Shown piece after piece: positions 1 to 12,509 of a stretch of DNA of 64,000 nt (positions are counted from its first letter, which is position 1; every line of letters starts with the position of its first letter). Location: assembly GCA_018389105.1 (NCBI GenBank), contig JACATO010000921.1, positions 124,001-188,000 of the forward strand, read 5' to 3'. This stretch comes from Nautilus pompilius (Eukaryota; Mollusca; Cephalopoda; Nautilida; Nautilidae). Made by a program: the position numbers and the translations under genes. Under the pieces are notes generated by a model. The model was not told where the DNA came from. It did no database searches and saw only the letters and a list, made by a program, of their open reading frames with translations.

Positions 1-1312
1 AACATCAAATTATCCAATTTAATTTAGATTAATTTTTCTCACAATTTGTAAATAAGAAAATTATAATCACTGTGCTTTTAAGAATACTCTCCTAATATTT
101 ATTGTGCCTGACTAGCTGAATTTTTAATTCACTTATCTGATTTTACTGAAAATAAAGTTTTAATATTGAATTTTGATCTGTTCCTTTCGGATGCTTCTTA
201 AACATATTATCATGTTTAAATATGTATACTAAATAATTACTAATAAATTTTTAATATCCTGACTGATTCTATTAAGATCTTATGGTCAGATTATGTATAT
301 ATATATATTACAATTGTCTCACCTGAGTAATATAAATAAACTGACCAAATTATAAAAATGAGTACTGCTTGGAGTAACATAGCTATGCTTGTTCAATAAA
401 AGTGGACATTAACCTTGTCTGCTGAGAATTTTTTAAAAACATAAATAAATTTGTTTTTAATACATTGATATTATTAAGAATTTTGAAGGAAGAATGTCTT
501 AGATTAACGTGTTTTATTTCTAACAAATGCTTTTTGCTCTGAGACTTGTCTATAAATTTAACTTCACGTGTTTGCTCTTCAATAGTTTTTTTTTTTTACA
601 TTTTACGTCAACACCTTAATTTTCAACAACAGCATACATACACAAAATTGTTTTTATAAAATAAAATATAATGGTGTAAAGTTGATTATACCAGTTTCAA
701 TGAATGTTTTTTTTAAACATTGTTAAACGGATTCTCGATTTTCAGGAAATAAAGAGTTCCATGCAGTTATTTTTGCTCTTAGACAAGGTCACAGATAAAG
801 TAAATGTAATACATCATGAAGAGAAGATTAAGAAAATTTTTTCTTGCTACATCAAAAAGTACTGCTCTTTCTGGTAATAAAATTGTGATTTTAAACCACT
901 GAGTGCTTTTACTTTAAACAATATTTTAAAATAGGTATCACTTCTATCAGTTTATTATTTATAGCATCAATCATGAACATTTGAAACAAATTTCTTCATA
1001 TTAACTTTACATATTTTTGTGGAATAAATTAATACTTGGATATCCTGAATTAAATTTTCAGACAAAAATATATGGCAATAAAAAGAGTGCGAAATATGTT
1101 ATATAATCTTAGCTGCTAATTGATTGAAAATATGATACACATATATTACTTAATATGGGATACATAAAAGTATATACTTTTATCTTTTTTGTAATTAATG
1201 ATCTCAAGTCTTTACCATACCATTTATATTGGTATAGATTGCATTTAACAATATTCTTAAATATTTATGCAATGACATATTTATCTCAATCTTTTTGGTT
1301 TCCAATTTTCAG

Positions 1313-1315
1313 GCA
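1313..1315 (+). other. Putative 3-nt exon, alpha type (GCA)
   Basis: A pyrimidine-rich stretch with CTTTTTGG and CCAATTTTCAG ends in an acceptor AG. Three bases (GCA) and then a strong donor GTAAGTATCT follow. The matching places in modules 2 and 3 (11229 and 20073) keep acceptor and donor but have different triplets. A 3-nt exon never shifts the frame, whatever its phase. It is inferred to be one codon of an upstream sister gene, and no transcript data are available here. Confidence 0.45.
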
Positions 1316-4300
1316 GTAAGTATCTGATCATTTTTCTATTTTTATACTTATGTGTACATTAATTATTCTAAAATTGAATTAACTATATGTATTTTTCGAT
1401 ATCATCGATTTTAGAAAATAATTTCTGAAATCATTCAAGTCATTTTTATTCATGATTACTGGAAATATATTATTACTTTACTTTTAGCTTCTGTACTTCA
1501 AAAACATAATGCATTACAGTATACAATGGAAAGGATTATTCTTTCTCCATGAAATTTTTCTACCTTTTCTACTACATCATTTATTTACCTTTTAAAATGT
1601 TACAGGAAAACAAACCATTTTATATACAGTAGAAATTAGTACATTTTCCAATTTTGGTTTGGTGTATATTTAGAATTTTTAATTGATATTCTCTTTATCC
1701 TGACTCTATATCGTACAAAGTAATAAACTTAATCGTGTATGTTTTCCATATTAATATTATAATGTATTCCTTAAAAAATATGACTTCTCCAATACAATAC
1801 AGTTCCTTATTTATCATATGATGGTCTCTGTTCACTATGCAGAACAAGCTCTTACACCTTCCATCACCACTAGCTCCTTCTTGTTTTGTTGCCAAAATCC
1901 CAAAAAATTTATGCATCTGAAAGTATGCCTTTAAAAGATTTAGACCTTTTCAAAAACAATATAAATGTTATTTGTAACTCAAATACAAACAAACTCATCC
2001 TTAACAAATTCAGCATCACACACAGTATACGACTACCTAAATTCCACTTCATGACTATCTTTAATTATACTTTAGACCTGTTTCAGACTTTTAAAGCACA
2101 GTTAAAGTCATCTGAATAATCTTCAAACCCTACTCACCTGGAAAAACTTGATTTAAAATTCATCCACATCATCAACCAAATATATGCAACCCAATTGGCC
2201 TTATTATAATACAGATATAACATCCAATCCTATAACAGATTTGACGAACACATACAAACATGTGTATCATGATAGAAGCATTGGCCGGTTGAATCTAGGA
2301 TTAACCTCTATCGATTGATAAATAATATTTTTGTCAGATTCTATATCACAATCTTTCTTTTCCGGATTTATTTTTCCAATTTATTCTCAGATTTATTAAC
2401 CTATTTAACAAAATTATTATATCAGAAGGGTGGTATCCGATATGTATGTGAAACATCCTTTTACAATTTTCACTAATGTTTTCTCTATTTCTACCCGTTG
2501 TTATAAAAATATTTACAGTTTTATTTCTTTTATGATTTTACTAAAATTGTGAACTTCTATCCCCTTTTTCTCCAACCAGTCGCCTAATTATTTTAACGAA
2601 TATTTTCCCCTATATTTGCTGAGAATTTCCTTTTGATCATCAACAATTCTCCCAATTGTAACATACCTATGACTCTTCAAATAAAATTAATTATACCTAC
2701 CCGATTCTCTCCAAATTTTGCCACAAATGTATATATTTTCTCTGCCAACAATAGCTAAGATTTTTCCCTCTCAACATTCATAATACCCACACAATAATAA
2801 TTCCCACAACAAATCTTTGTATGGATAAACCGACAACAACAAGGTCCAAATCTTTTTTCTTTCTAAAATTAAAATACCTAGAACTGTAAGTACTTCTGGA
2901 AAGATGGATCAAGCCTCAACTTTACCATCTCTATAAGAATTTTTAAAATTTTAAATCGTTTATAATATGCAACATCTAATGTAGGATCTCCCGATGCAAT
3001 CCTACTGCTTTAGATAATAACATAAATAAAATGTAAGCAATCAATTTGTTTAATTAAATGTTGCACATTTAAGATTTTGCATAATATAATGTCAAAATAT
3101 AATTTAAACTCAATGCTTTTTAAAAGTATAGAATAATATTTTTTAAAATATCAAAACCAAAATCTGTTAATATGATATTTTTCTTTTGTATCTGTAAGTT
3201 CAAGATTTATAAAGATAAAATAAAAATTTATGAAAATAAGAATTGATTATTTACATATTTTATTCTACATTTTTATTACTTTTGATGTTTTATGAATTGG
3301 ATGCTGAAAATTACAGGTGTTTGATCATTATTGAAAAACCTGAGATCACTGCTGCTGTTTACATTTATAAAAGAACCTTTTACTAAAATAAAATGAAACA
3401 GTCTCTAATAATTATAATAATTACATATTCAGAGCTAATTAGATGCTCACAGGTTGTACAAAACCACAAAAAGCTATATACATAATTTTCAATTAATATA
3501 TATGTTAGTTACCTTCTTATAGAGCAAGGCATTACTGGCAATCAATATCCATGCTTATATAAAATTTGTTTGTATATTCTTTTGTAACAAAGTTATAAAA
3601 CTTGGACGAATTCAATTGATTTTGTTTAACAAATATTTGGATAAATTAGTAACAATCAAAGTTTAATTTTTCTCTTTCATTTTCACACTAACAACGTTAA
3701 TAGCGATATATTTGAAACAAACCAATTCTTTAAATTGCTTGTTATATCTCACTGCAGAATTATTTCCAAATTGACGTTGCATAATCTAAGCTTTGGTTAG
3801 TTTCTTTAAAATAGCATTAACATATTTGAAGATTTTTATAGATAATAATTATTACTTATTTCTTGATCAGTTATAAAAATTAATTTAAAGAATGAGTTAA
3901 AGATCTGGTTTAAATATGAATATTCACCTTTATTTATTCACTTTCCGAAACAAATAAAAGGATATTTATAAAAATAACTCCATAAATTATATATATAATT
4001 TATTCTCCATTGTCATTAATATTTGCATTATTTCATTATCTTTAGACAAGTAATCTCAGGAAGAGCAAACATAATTCAAATTGGAATGCTTTTTATTTAC
4101 ACTCACTGACAAAGTTTTTCATCTTTGTAGATAACAAAATATATTTTTTCAGATCATGCTCATAACATAACACTGTGCCAGAGAATAACTTATATATTTC
4201 ATCTTTGGATACTTTTAATTTTGTCACTTATTTTAAAATGATAAAATTTCTCATCAATCATGTCATGTTTTGCATATTGCATTAAATATTTTTGCATATT

Positions 4301-5779
4301 TTGGTTTGTACAAATAGCAATGCAATTATCATATGGAAAAATCAGTGCAGTAATAAAACGAAGATGTCAACTTTACATTGATATCCAAATGTAGTTAGAT
4401 AGTTTGAACTGGATGAAGCATCAGTTAATGTTCAAAAAGAGCTACGGATTTTCATATTACTTTTTATTCAATCAACGAAATAGTTTAAAAATAAAAATAT
4501 ATCATTAATTTTTTTAAAATTTTGATGGGAAATCCAGCCTGTATCTGAAGGTTAATTTTATTTGCAGTTACCTGGTGAACCTGGTGCTGCTCGGAGAAAA
4601 TAAGAGAAAAAAATTTATCTTGTGAAAAACAGATATTTTATTTTTTTAAACGCTCATTTATTGAATGAACATTAAATATATTCTAATGATATATTTCTCA
4701 ACAATTTATAATCTGTATCCTTACATTTAACTTTTTTTCCCATAAGAGCCACATTATAGAAAATGACTTTATATTTTCGTGAAATGAAAATTAAAATAGT
4801 TTTTCTCTTTTTTTGTATTTGGCTTCACTCATGATTATAGGAAACCTGCAGTTTTTGGCTTTTAAATGACCTTTCAGGAAACTTTTGAAAATTTGGAATC
4901 TGTGGGTTCTTTCGATTTGAAAGAGTACCATGAATTTGCAGTAAATCTGAATGTTGAAAAGTGGCTTTGTCAGTATTAGAGACCAAAATCTGGTATCATG
5001 GGTTCCAGACATTTAACCTAGTTTTTTATTATAATTTACAACTGCTATTTTGTCTAATTTTAATGTGTGATGTGAACTAAGTGATATCTAAAACGCTTTT
5101 GAAATGCAACTATAGTTGGCCACAGAACTACTTTATAGTCCAGCATGCGGTAGCTTAAATCCTTTCCAAAATTCTGAATTCCAAATATTTTAATCATGTT
5201 ATATTTCATGATAATTTAAATGTAGGAATTGAGATTCTTAAATGTAAAAAAATAAAGAAATTAACTAAATCATCTAATGAAGATGAATTAGTCTGCTTGC
5301 ATTAACTTAACAAAGCAGCTTTTGTTTCATGAAACAAGGGGGAAATTTCAAGTAGACAAATGCTATTCCTTAGAATTCTATTACTTCAGTTATGAATCCT
5401 GACACAGATTTTAAATATTGACCTTTTAATTAAGGTTTGTGAAATAACTGGCAAGGACCAATAATAATTTGTAAATATTTATTTTTCCAACACTTTGTAT
5501 TACTATTTAATTAATGAAGACAGTTGCCAAGATTTACACAATAGTAGATGGCATGGTGAAAAAAATTATACAAATAGTTTGCTAATGATTGCAGAATACA
5601 ATTATAGATAAATATTATTATCCATGATAATCATGAATGTATTTGATTATTTTAACATTTAAAAACATGTTAGGATTGTAAGTGCTTGTTAGTAATTGTA
5701 CACATTTCATTTATTGGAATACATAACCTAATTAAATTTTAATAACTGTTCCATATTCTAACTGGATGCAGTTTCAAAG

Positions 5780-5782
5780 TGG
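5780..5782 (+). other. Beta-type 3-nt site with damaged donor (TGG)
   Basis: This is the module 1 version of the beta site. A branch-point-like CTAAC lies about 20 bases before the acceptor (TTTCAAAG), followed by TGG. The donor reads TTAAGTATCT instead of GTAAGTATCT, so the usual GT is lost in this copy. A GT one base upstream could still be used but would give a 2-nt exon and shift the frame. It is probably a dead copy. Confidence 0.4.
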
Positions 5783-7131
5783 TTAAGTATCTGTCATTTC
5801 ATCCTTTTTTTACTTTGTGTATTCACCTTTCAAATAAATAATTTATCATCAGATGTTTAGAATATAGGCGGCACTTTGATCAAAAAAGGTTTGAAATTAT
5901 AACATAATTTTGTTGAAAATGTGTCCAAAAATATTATTTTGTTCATACAGGAAGTATCTATTAAAGATAATAGATATATCATGAGTTTAAGAGGAGCTCA
6001 TCCTTTTTCTCAAAACAGTAGGAAATCATAGTTGAGTGCCAGTTGAAGGGGCTACAGAGTAGATTATCTGTGTTTGACAAAATAGTTTCTCTAATAAATA
6101 GAATTATTCCTTCATTTAGTATTTATGCAGCTAAACTCAATTCATCTATGATTCTGTTACTAAAAGGGAATAAATAATAGATAGATAATATATTTAATAA
6201 AATTATTTTATAATTAACATTTTCTCTGATCTGTTTTCAAATAGTAATTTATCTAAATCATTTATAAAATAAATAAATATTTTATATATCAATAAAGTTA
6301 AATTATACATGTATTTATATTATCATTTTGGTTTAAGGTAAATTCAAACTTTTGTACAAAGTAGAGGAATTGAAGATTATCAGTTACAAGGTAAAGTTTT
6401 GTAGAATGATCAATATTTAATAATTACACATTTCCATATATAGATTTATAAATAATATTGACCAAAGAAACATGTATTCATAAGACAATGGCACAGGGCT
6501 ACAGATCTGCTGAATTTGATGAAGTAAATTTTTACATAAATATTATATAAACCCTAGAATATAGAATTCATTTTAATTATCTAATTAGTATGCACATATA
6601 TTTCTATAAATTGTCATTAATGAAGAGTCCTATGAATTCAAAATTTCAAAAAAGATTGCCATTTATTTTGTTGCAATTTAAAGCACTATGGAAATGTGTA
6701 ATCTCTCATTTAAAATGAACGATTAGATACATCAGCATTAATTTTGTTTACCTTAGAACTAATCATATGAAAAACTAAATTAAACAATGCATTTGATTTA
6801 ATAAATATAAACCTTGATAGTTAAACAACGGAATCTGATTTTGTGCATTTATTTTCACTCTCCTAACATTATTGGAACACAACAGAAGCCAAATCTTTAA
6901 ATCAACTTTCTATCATTAATGGAGAAAACGTTTAAATTTTTTAATGAGTTTTTAGGATTCTGTTCGTGTTCCAAAATAAAATTTAAAGATTTTATAGTTT
7001 ATACAAAATAATAATTAATAGTTGGGATACTATTTGATTAGTTCTTATTTACATATTTTTATTTTAAATATATATTAATTAACAATAATTTACCTGCTTA
7101 CCCTAAAGTCTGCCTTCGGAAGATAATTATA

Positions 7132-7355
7132 CAGGGTGTTCGGAAAGTCACTGTGCACTTTTCAAATCATATTTTTTTTATATTTCAGATTTTGATCCCA
7201 ATATGGTTTTAACATCTGAAGAACTTGTATTGATGCTAACGGGGGTCACTTTCAACATTGTTTATAATTGTCATTCATATTTACCTCCTGTATTCTATAT
7301 TGAAACATGTCTGTTAATAAATATATAAGTGTACAGTGACTTTGCGAACAACCTG
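7132..7355. mobile_element. Short mariner-type MITE
   Basis: Terminal inverted repeats of about 25 bases: the left end starts CAGGGTGTTCGGAAAGTCAC and the right end, reverse-complemented, starts CAGGTTGTTCGCAAAGTCAC. The left flank is TA. The right flank is CA, probably a mutated TA. The element is 224 bp and codes for nothing complete. The related place in the right-hand module (about 62940-62970) lacks it, so the insertion came after those modules split. TIR length, TA target and the GGTGTTCGGAAAGTC motif fit non-autonomous mariner relatives. Confidence 0.75.
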
Positions 7356-7868
7356 CAGCATTGATCAATTGATTTATAAAACTGTTTCAAAAGCTTATAT
7401 TAATATATTCTGCAATCATAAATTATTAATATCATGAAAATCATTGATTAATAATTAAGGAAATTTTTGTTGAACTATTATTTAATTTTGTTGACTACAA
7501 TTACATCTTCTTTCATTCTTCCAATTAAAGTTGAAATATTTTTAAATATCCATCATTTTTTCTGAATACACTTTTGTGAAACTAAGATACAAAATATTTA
7601 TTTTCTAAATTTATCATTTCATTCATCATGCATTAAATAGCAGTATACCACAACATATTAAACCAATCTATGCTTTAATTGGCACATTTAAGGACATCTC
7701 AGTGCATACAAGATTCATGAACAAATTGAATTGTTGCAGTCATTTTTTTTAAAATAAAGGTCAGGTTTATTGGTTGTCATTAATTATTATTTAATTTTAT
7801 TTATCGAATGTCTCAAAATTAACACAAGTATATGCTTTTTCTTATTCTACTTGGATCCATTTAAACAG

Positions 7869-7871
7869 TAT
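7869..7871 (+). other. Putative 3-nt exon, gamma type (TAT)
   Basis: Acceptor CATTTAAACAG, three bases TAT, then donor GTGAGT. The site aligns with two sites in module 2 (16829 and 17560) that also have exactly three bases between AG and GT. The shared spacing in diverged copies supports a real splice unit over chance, but this copy has a less pyrimidine-rich acceptor. Confidence 0.4.
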
Positions 7872-9522
7872 GTGAGTAACAAGCATCTTTCCATTTGTGT
7901 GTGCAGTAAAGTTTTTTAATAAATATTTACTGTCTTTGAAGCCTTGCTTAGCCGTTTCTTTATATATTCTTTGAAATGGAAATCTTAATTACTTTATATT
8001 TACAAAGTATCCTTAAAATTCATCTTGCTTATATCAGATGCATTTTTAAAATTTAATACATCATTTTATCTTGTATGGAGGAAGTATTACTTTTTCATTT
8101 AGCTCATAAATTTAAAGGCAGTGATGTTTTTGATTATCGCAAGGCAATCTTTGTACTACATTAATTTCACCAATAAATAATACAAAATGTTGCTTTCTTT
8201 TAGAAAGCCTAGATACAGTCTGACCTATATCTGGTATAGATTCCTCTAGCAAATATTTCAAGAAAGTGCAAAGAAAATAAGAGCAGCCTATTTTAAGATA
8301 AAGACTACGTTAAAATGCTTGATGAACTATATTCAAATAATAATTAATTTAACTAAATGGAATATTTTCCAATAAATGCAACAATTTATATATAGACTAT
8401 ATAAAGCATTTCTTGAACTATAAGTCCATGATTATTTCAACTAAATGCATTGTTGAAATTAATATGAAAGTTAGAATTTATTTTTCAACATAAAATATAG
8501 TCTTTTACAAAATTAATGTTAAAATTTTTCATTCTTTTTTTCAAAAAATTACTTTTGTTTAATTTGCTTTATATATGTACAAATTAACAAATAAATCTTG
8601 GTTCTTTAGATTCATCAAAATGTTAGACTTGCTATTAATTGAAGTGGAAGCAGATTTACTAAACTTGATAAGATAGATCTTTAATTGACATAACATAACA
8701 TATCAAAAGCACTGTAAGTAGTATTATTAGCTAATTAATACTCTCATCTTGATTTTAGTCTAGACATTTAAGGGAAAATATCTTAATATTTATTTGGATA
8801 TAGTAGAAATATTGTATACTTTTATGCAGAATAAATTATTACTGATATATAAAAATATATGTTTATATAATATTATTTCCTATCACATGCTTTTGTATTT
8901 AATTTATTATCTAATTTTTCTAAAATAAACTTAATTAATTTAACTTAATAGATTAAATTTTAACACAATTTATAAATAAGATAATTATAATTATTCTACT
9001 TTTAGAATTATTCTCCTAATATTTAGTGAACATGACTAACTGAAATTTTAAATTACATATTTGACTATAATAAAATATTTTAATTTTAATTTGAGCTTTG
9101 TTCGTTTCGTATGCTTCTTAAGACATATTAGCATATTTAATGATTTAAAGTAAATAATTACTAATAATTGTTTACTCTCCTGTAAGTTATATTATATTAA
9201 TATCTAACTTTTAGATGACACACACACACTCATATGTGTACTGAATATTACAATTATATCACCTGATTAATGTAAATAACCTGCCTAAATTATTTAAAAA
9301 TAAGTATTTTTCAGAGTAACATAGCTACACTTATGCAAAAAAAAGGGCTCAACAACATTCTCAGCTGAAAATTTTCTAAAAATATAAATATTTTCTTTTT
9401 GAATACTAGATATGTTTACGGATTTTAAAGGAAGTACTTATGCGCTTTTATTTATAACAAATGCATTTTGTTATAGTACTGGTCATTGAATTTAATTTTG
9501 CTTCGTTGCTCTCATTAATTTA

Positions 9523-10499
9523 ACGTAAATTCCGGCGTATAAGTCGATGTGGCGTATAAGTCGAGGTTATAAATTTGGCCTAAAAATCCTGATTTTGAGA
9601 TGTACCTGTTGTATAAGTCGACCCCTTCTCTGGCTCAAATCGCTTGGTCGGAATATTTCAATAATCAACTGCGTCATTTTCGCTGACTCATTCTTACGCT
9701 TCGCTGCGCTTTCACTCATGTGATGTTCACGTTGATTTATTTGTTTCGCCAGCAAAACATGCTTGCTTGACAAATAAGGCTTTCACTAGAAGAAGAAGTG
9801 TCACGTTTTATGCACTTTACAGTTCCTGTCTAGATTATTTATTGATTTATTGATTTATTGTCTAGAAATTTATTGATTTTCTTTTATCCGGTGTGTCTAA
9901 CCTTGCTATGCTTAGCTAGGAAATTTCAATTTACAAATTTCAGTGACAAATTTTCAAATAATTATAAATCGTTGAACAAGCAAGATGTCCGGTCAACCAC
10001 GAAGAAGGATGAAATATGATGCAGCATTCAAGATAAAAGTCGTTCAAGCAGCCAAAGACAGTAACAACAGCGCAACAGCTCGGCATTATTGCATAAGTGA
10101 AAAATTGGTCAGAGATTGGAGGAAGGCAGAAAACGGTATCAAAGAAATGGCTTCAACCAAATGTGCGAATTGTGGTCAAAATCAAGAAAAATGGCCAAGA
10201 TTAGAGAAGGAAATAGCAACATGGGTGTTATCTGAACATCAATGTGGCAGAATCGTAACAAGAGCCCTTATCCGACTGAAAGCTTTACAATGGGCAGCTA
10301 AGAATAAAGAAGACAGCATGGATTTCAAGGCAACAGTCAGTTGGTGTACCTGTTTTATGCATCGTCAAAAGACAAAAATTGCTCAAAAGCTACCGAAAGA
10401 TTTACGTCATAAAAAACATCACCGCCGTATAAGTCGAGGGTGGATTTTTAAACTTGAAATTTGGTGTCAAATTTTCAACTTATACGCCGGAATTTACGG
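9523..10499 (+). mobile_element. Pogo-like DNA transposon, internally shortened
   Basis: A 977-bp element flanked by TA. The ends are inverted repeats of about 23 bases, containing GTAAATTCCGGCGTATAAG on the left and its complement on the right. The core GTATAAGTCGA recurs just inside the left end (near 9537, 9553, 9611) and near 10425, as expected for subterminal transposase binding sites. It encodes one open frame that covers only a DNA-binding region (see 9985-10506). Module 3 keeps the unoccupied site near 19340. The size is well below that of a full pogo element, so it cannot move by itself. Confidence 0.85.
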
Positions 10500-10506
10500 T
10501 ATTTAA
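9985..10506 (+). CDS. Pogo-type transposase N-terminal DNA-binding fragment
   Basis: The open frame is 173 codons. Residues about 8-50 (RRMKYDAAFKIKVVQAAKDS, then ARHYCISEKLVRDWRK) match the Brinker/pogo helix-turn-helix. Residues about 66-135 (RLEKEIATWVLSEHQCGRIV, then ALQWAA) match the CENP-B-type second helix-turn-helix. The catalytic DDE domain that normally follows is missing. After about residue 140 the frame reads into the right subterminal repeat and terminal inverted repeat, giving a nonsense tail of about 30 residues. The ATG follows AACAAGCAAG and is the natural family start. The product, if made, could bind element ends but not cut them. The remaining frame is intact, so the loss was by internal deletion and not by gradual decay. 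Confidence 0.8.
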   Translation: MSGQPRRRMKYDAAFKIKVVQAAKDSNNSATARHYCISEKLVRDWRKAENGIKEMASTKCANCGQNQEKWPRLEKEIATWVLSEHQCGRIVTRALIRLKALQWAAKNKEDSMDFKATVSWCTCFMHRQKTKIAQKLPKDLRHKKHHRRISRGWIFKLEIWCQIFNLYAGIYGI

Positions 10507-11228
10507 ATTTTACATTAAATTTAGTGTAAACATATTAATTGTCAAGAACATCATCTGTAAACAAAATGGTTTTTTAAAATAAAACAATGGTGTAAAGTCA
10601 GTTATACCAGTTTCATCGAATGTTTTTTAAACATTCTTAAATGGATTCTCACTATTCAGTACATAAGGATTTCCACACCGTTATTGTCATCCTTGCCAAG
10701 ATCTGAGATAAATTAAATATATGGTAAAATAAAATGAAGAGAACATTAACATAAAAATTTCCTGGTACTTCAAAAAGTTATGTTGTTTCTCAGAAAAATT
10801 TGTGATTTTAAACCATGTGAATGCTTTTGCTTAACACATTTTTTAAATAGAAATTATTTTTGACTTCTTATTTCTTAAAGCAACAATCATGAAACTTTTG
10901 TGAAGAAATTTCTTCATATTAACTCAACATGTTTTAGTGGAGTGAATTAACATTCGGATAACCTGAATTAATAATTTCTAATAAAAATATAGAATACCAA
11001 TATAAAGAGTACGAAATATGCTCTACAATCTAATTTAATAATTAAAAGTAAAAATGATGCACATATATTACATGATATAGACATAAAAATATATATTTTA
11101 TAGTTTTTCTAAATAATCTTCAGGTCATTAGCTTGTAATTTTTATTAGTATACATTGCATTCAAATATATTATTTAATATTTACACAATGACATATTTAT
11201 CTCAAACTTTTTGGATCCAAATATGCAG

Positions 11229-11231
11229 CCA
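11229..11231 (+). other. Putative 3-nt exon, alpha type (CCA)
   Basis: Acceptor CCAAATATGCAG, triplet CCA, donor GTAAGTATCT. This is the module 2 counterpart of GCA at 1313. Flanking sequence on both sides is well conserved with modules 1 and 3, while the triplet differs in each. The upstream CTCAAACTTTTTGG is the polypyrimidine region. Confidence 0.5.
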
Positions 11232-12509
11232 GTAAGTATCTATGCTTAATCCATTTTTTCTATTTTTATACTTATGTTTTCAATAATTGTCATATAATTC
11301 AATTTACTATAAGTATTTTACAATATGATGAGGGATTTTCTAAAATATTTTCTGAAATTATTACTCACTGTTAATTATAATAAAATACTGGAAATATATT
11401 ACTTTACTTTTAGCCTATGTATTTCATAATGCATTGTATTATACAAAGGAATGAATCAAACTTTTTCCAAGTAATTTATTCCTACTTTTTCTTCTAAGTT
11501 ATTTTTAAAACCTTTTTGTACTTTTTTCCATGAATACATCAAATATTCACTAGTAATTTGTACAATATTTCCCTTTTTGATTTTGTCTATACTTTACATT
11601 TCAGATTAAAATTTTTCATTTATCATGGCTCTATACTGTACAATGTACCATACCTCATATTTGTTCTCATCATTAACCTGATTATGTAATCTTCAAAGGA
11701 CAAGACTACTCTAATAAACTGAACACTCTGATAATTTTCATATGACCATGCCCATTCAGTATAGTGAACAAGCACTTATACCTTCCATATCTCCTCCCCA
11801 TCTTGGTTTCTTTCCATGACCAGAAAATTTATGCATTTTAAATTAAAATATTAAAAACATTTATACCTAATCAAAGAAATTTTAATGTTATTTGATATTC
11901 AAAAACCCCAAACACACCTTTACAAAATTAAACATTGCAAACTATATTCTACTCTCTAAATTTCACTTGAATAGTATCCTGAAATCATACATAAAGAAAT
12001 ATGAATATTCTTGTAAATCCCAAACACCATGAAAAACTTGGCTTTATTATCTTTTACACCATCAACCACATAAATAAAAAGATTCTCTCAAAATGGCCTT
12101 CCTTAGATACAGACATAGTAACAAATCTAAAACAGATTTGAAGGAGGCCTCCTCATGCCTATGTTATTGAAGATTTGTCCGCTTGAATCTTGGAAACCCT
12201 ATATCGTATTATAAATAATATTTACTTCGGAAAAAGCATAGCCAGCTTTCTTTCTTGGATTTATTTCTCTGATATACATAATGAGATTTATTAACCTAAT
12301 TAACAAAATTATGATATCAGACTGGTCACATCAGATCTGTATGTCAAACATCCTTTACAATTTACACTAAAGTTTTCCATATATTTGCATTGTTGTTATA
12401 ATAAAACATTTCATTTGATTTCTAAAATTTTTTACTCAAAAATGGAGAATTATTCCCCCTTTTTCTCCAACCAGTCGCTAAATTAATATAAAGAATATTT
12501 TCCCCTATA

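Larger units (their letters stand above)
1..8880 (+). repeat. Tandem intronic module 1 (left end outside window)
   Basis: The first copy of a long module repeated along the left of the window. Its opening bases (motif TTTTTCTCACAATTTGTAA near position 32) reappear near 8965 and 18335, and the following few hundred bases align each time. It carries three AG-NNN-GT sites (1313, 5780, 7869) and one MITE (7132-7355). No long coding frame is present, and the short ORFs look like chance in A+T-rich DNA. The module reads as intron sequence around very small exons. Boundaries are approximate because the copies are clearly diverged and contain indels. Confidence 0.7.

Noticed and set aside
5672-5690. 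AG-GATT-GTAAGTGC about 0.1 kb before the beta site in module 1, similar near 23893 in module 3
   Set aside because: Four-base spacing would break the frame, the acceptor has no pyrimidine tract, and module 2 lacks the AG.
7890-7925. TGTGTGCAG followed by TAA and AATAAA soon after the gamma site of module 1, like a last exon with stop and poly-A signal
   Set aside because: The intron would be only about 25-35 bases, and the other gamma copies do not keep the same arrangement clearly.
9567-9773. Minus-strand frame of 68 codons
   Set aside because: It lies in the noncoding left part of the pogo-like element, antisense, with no domain.
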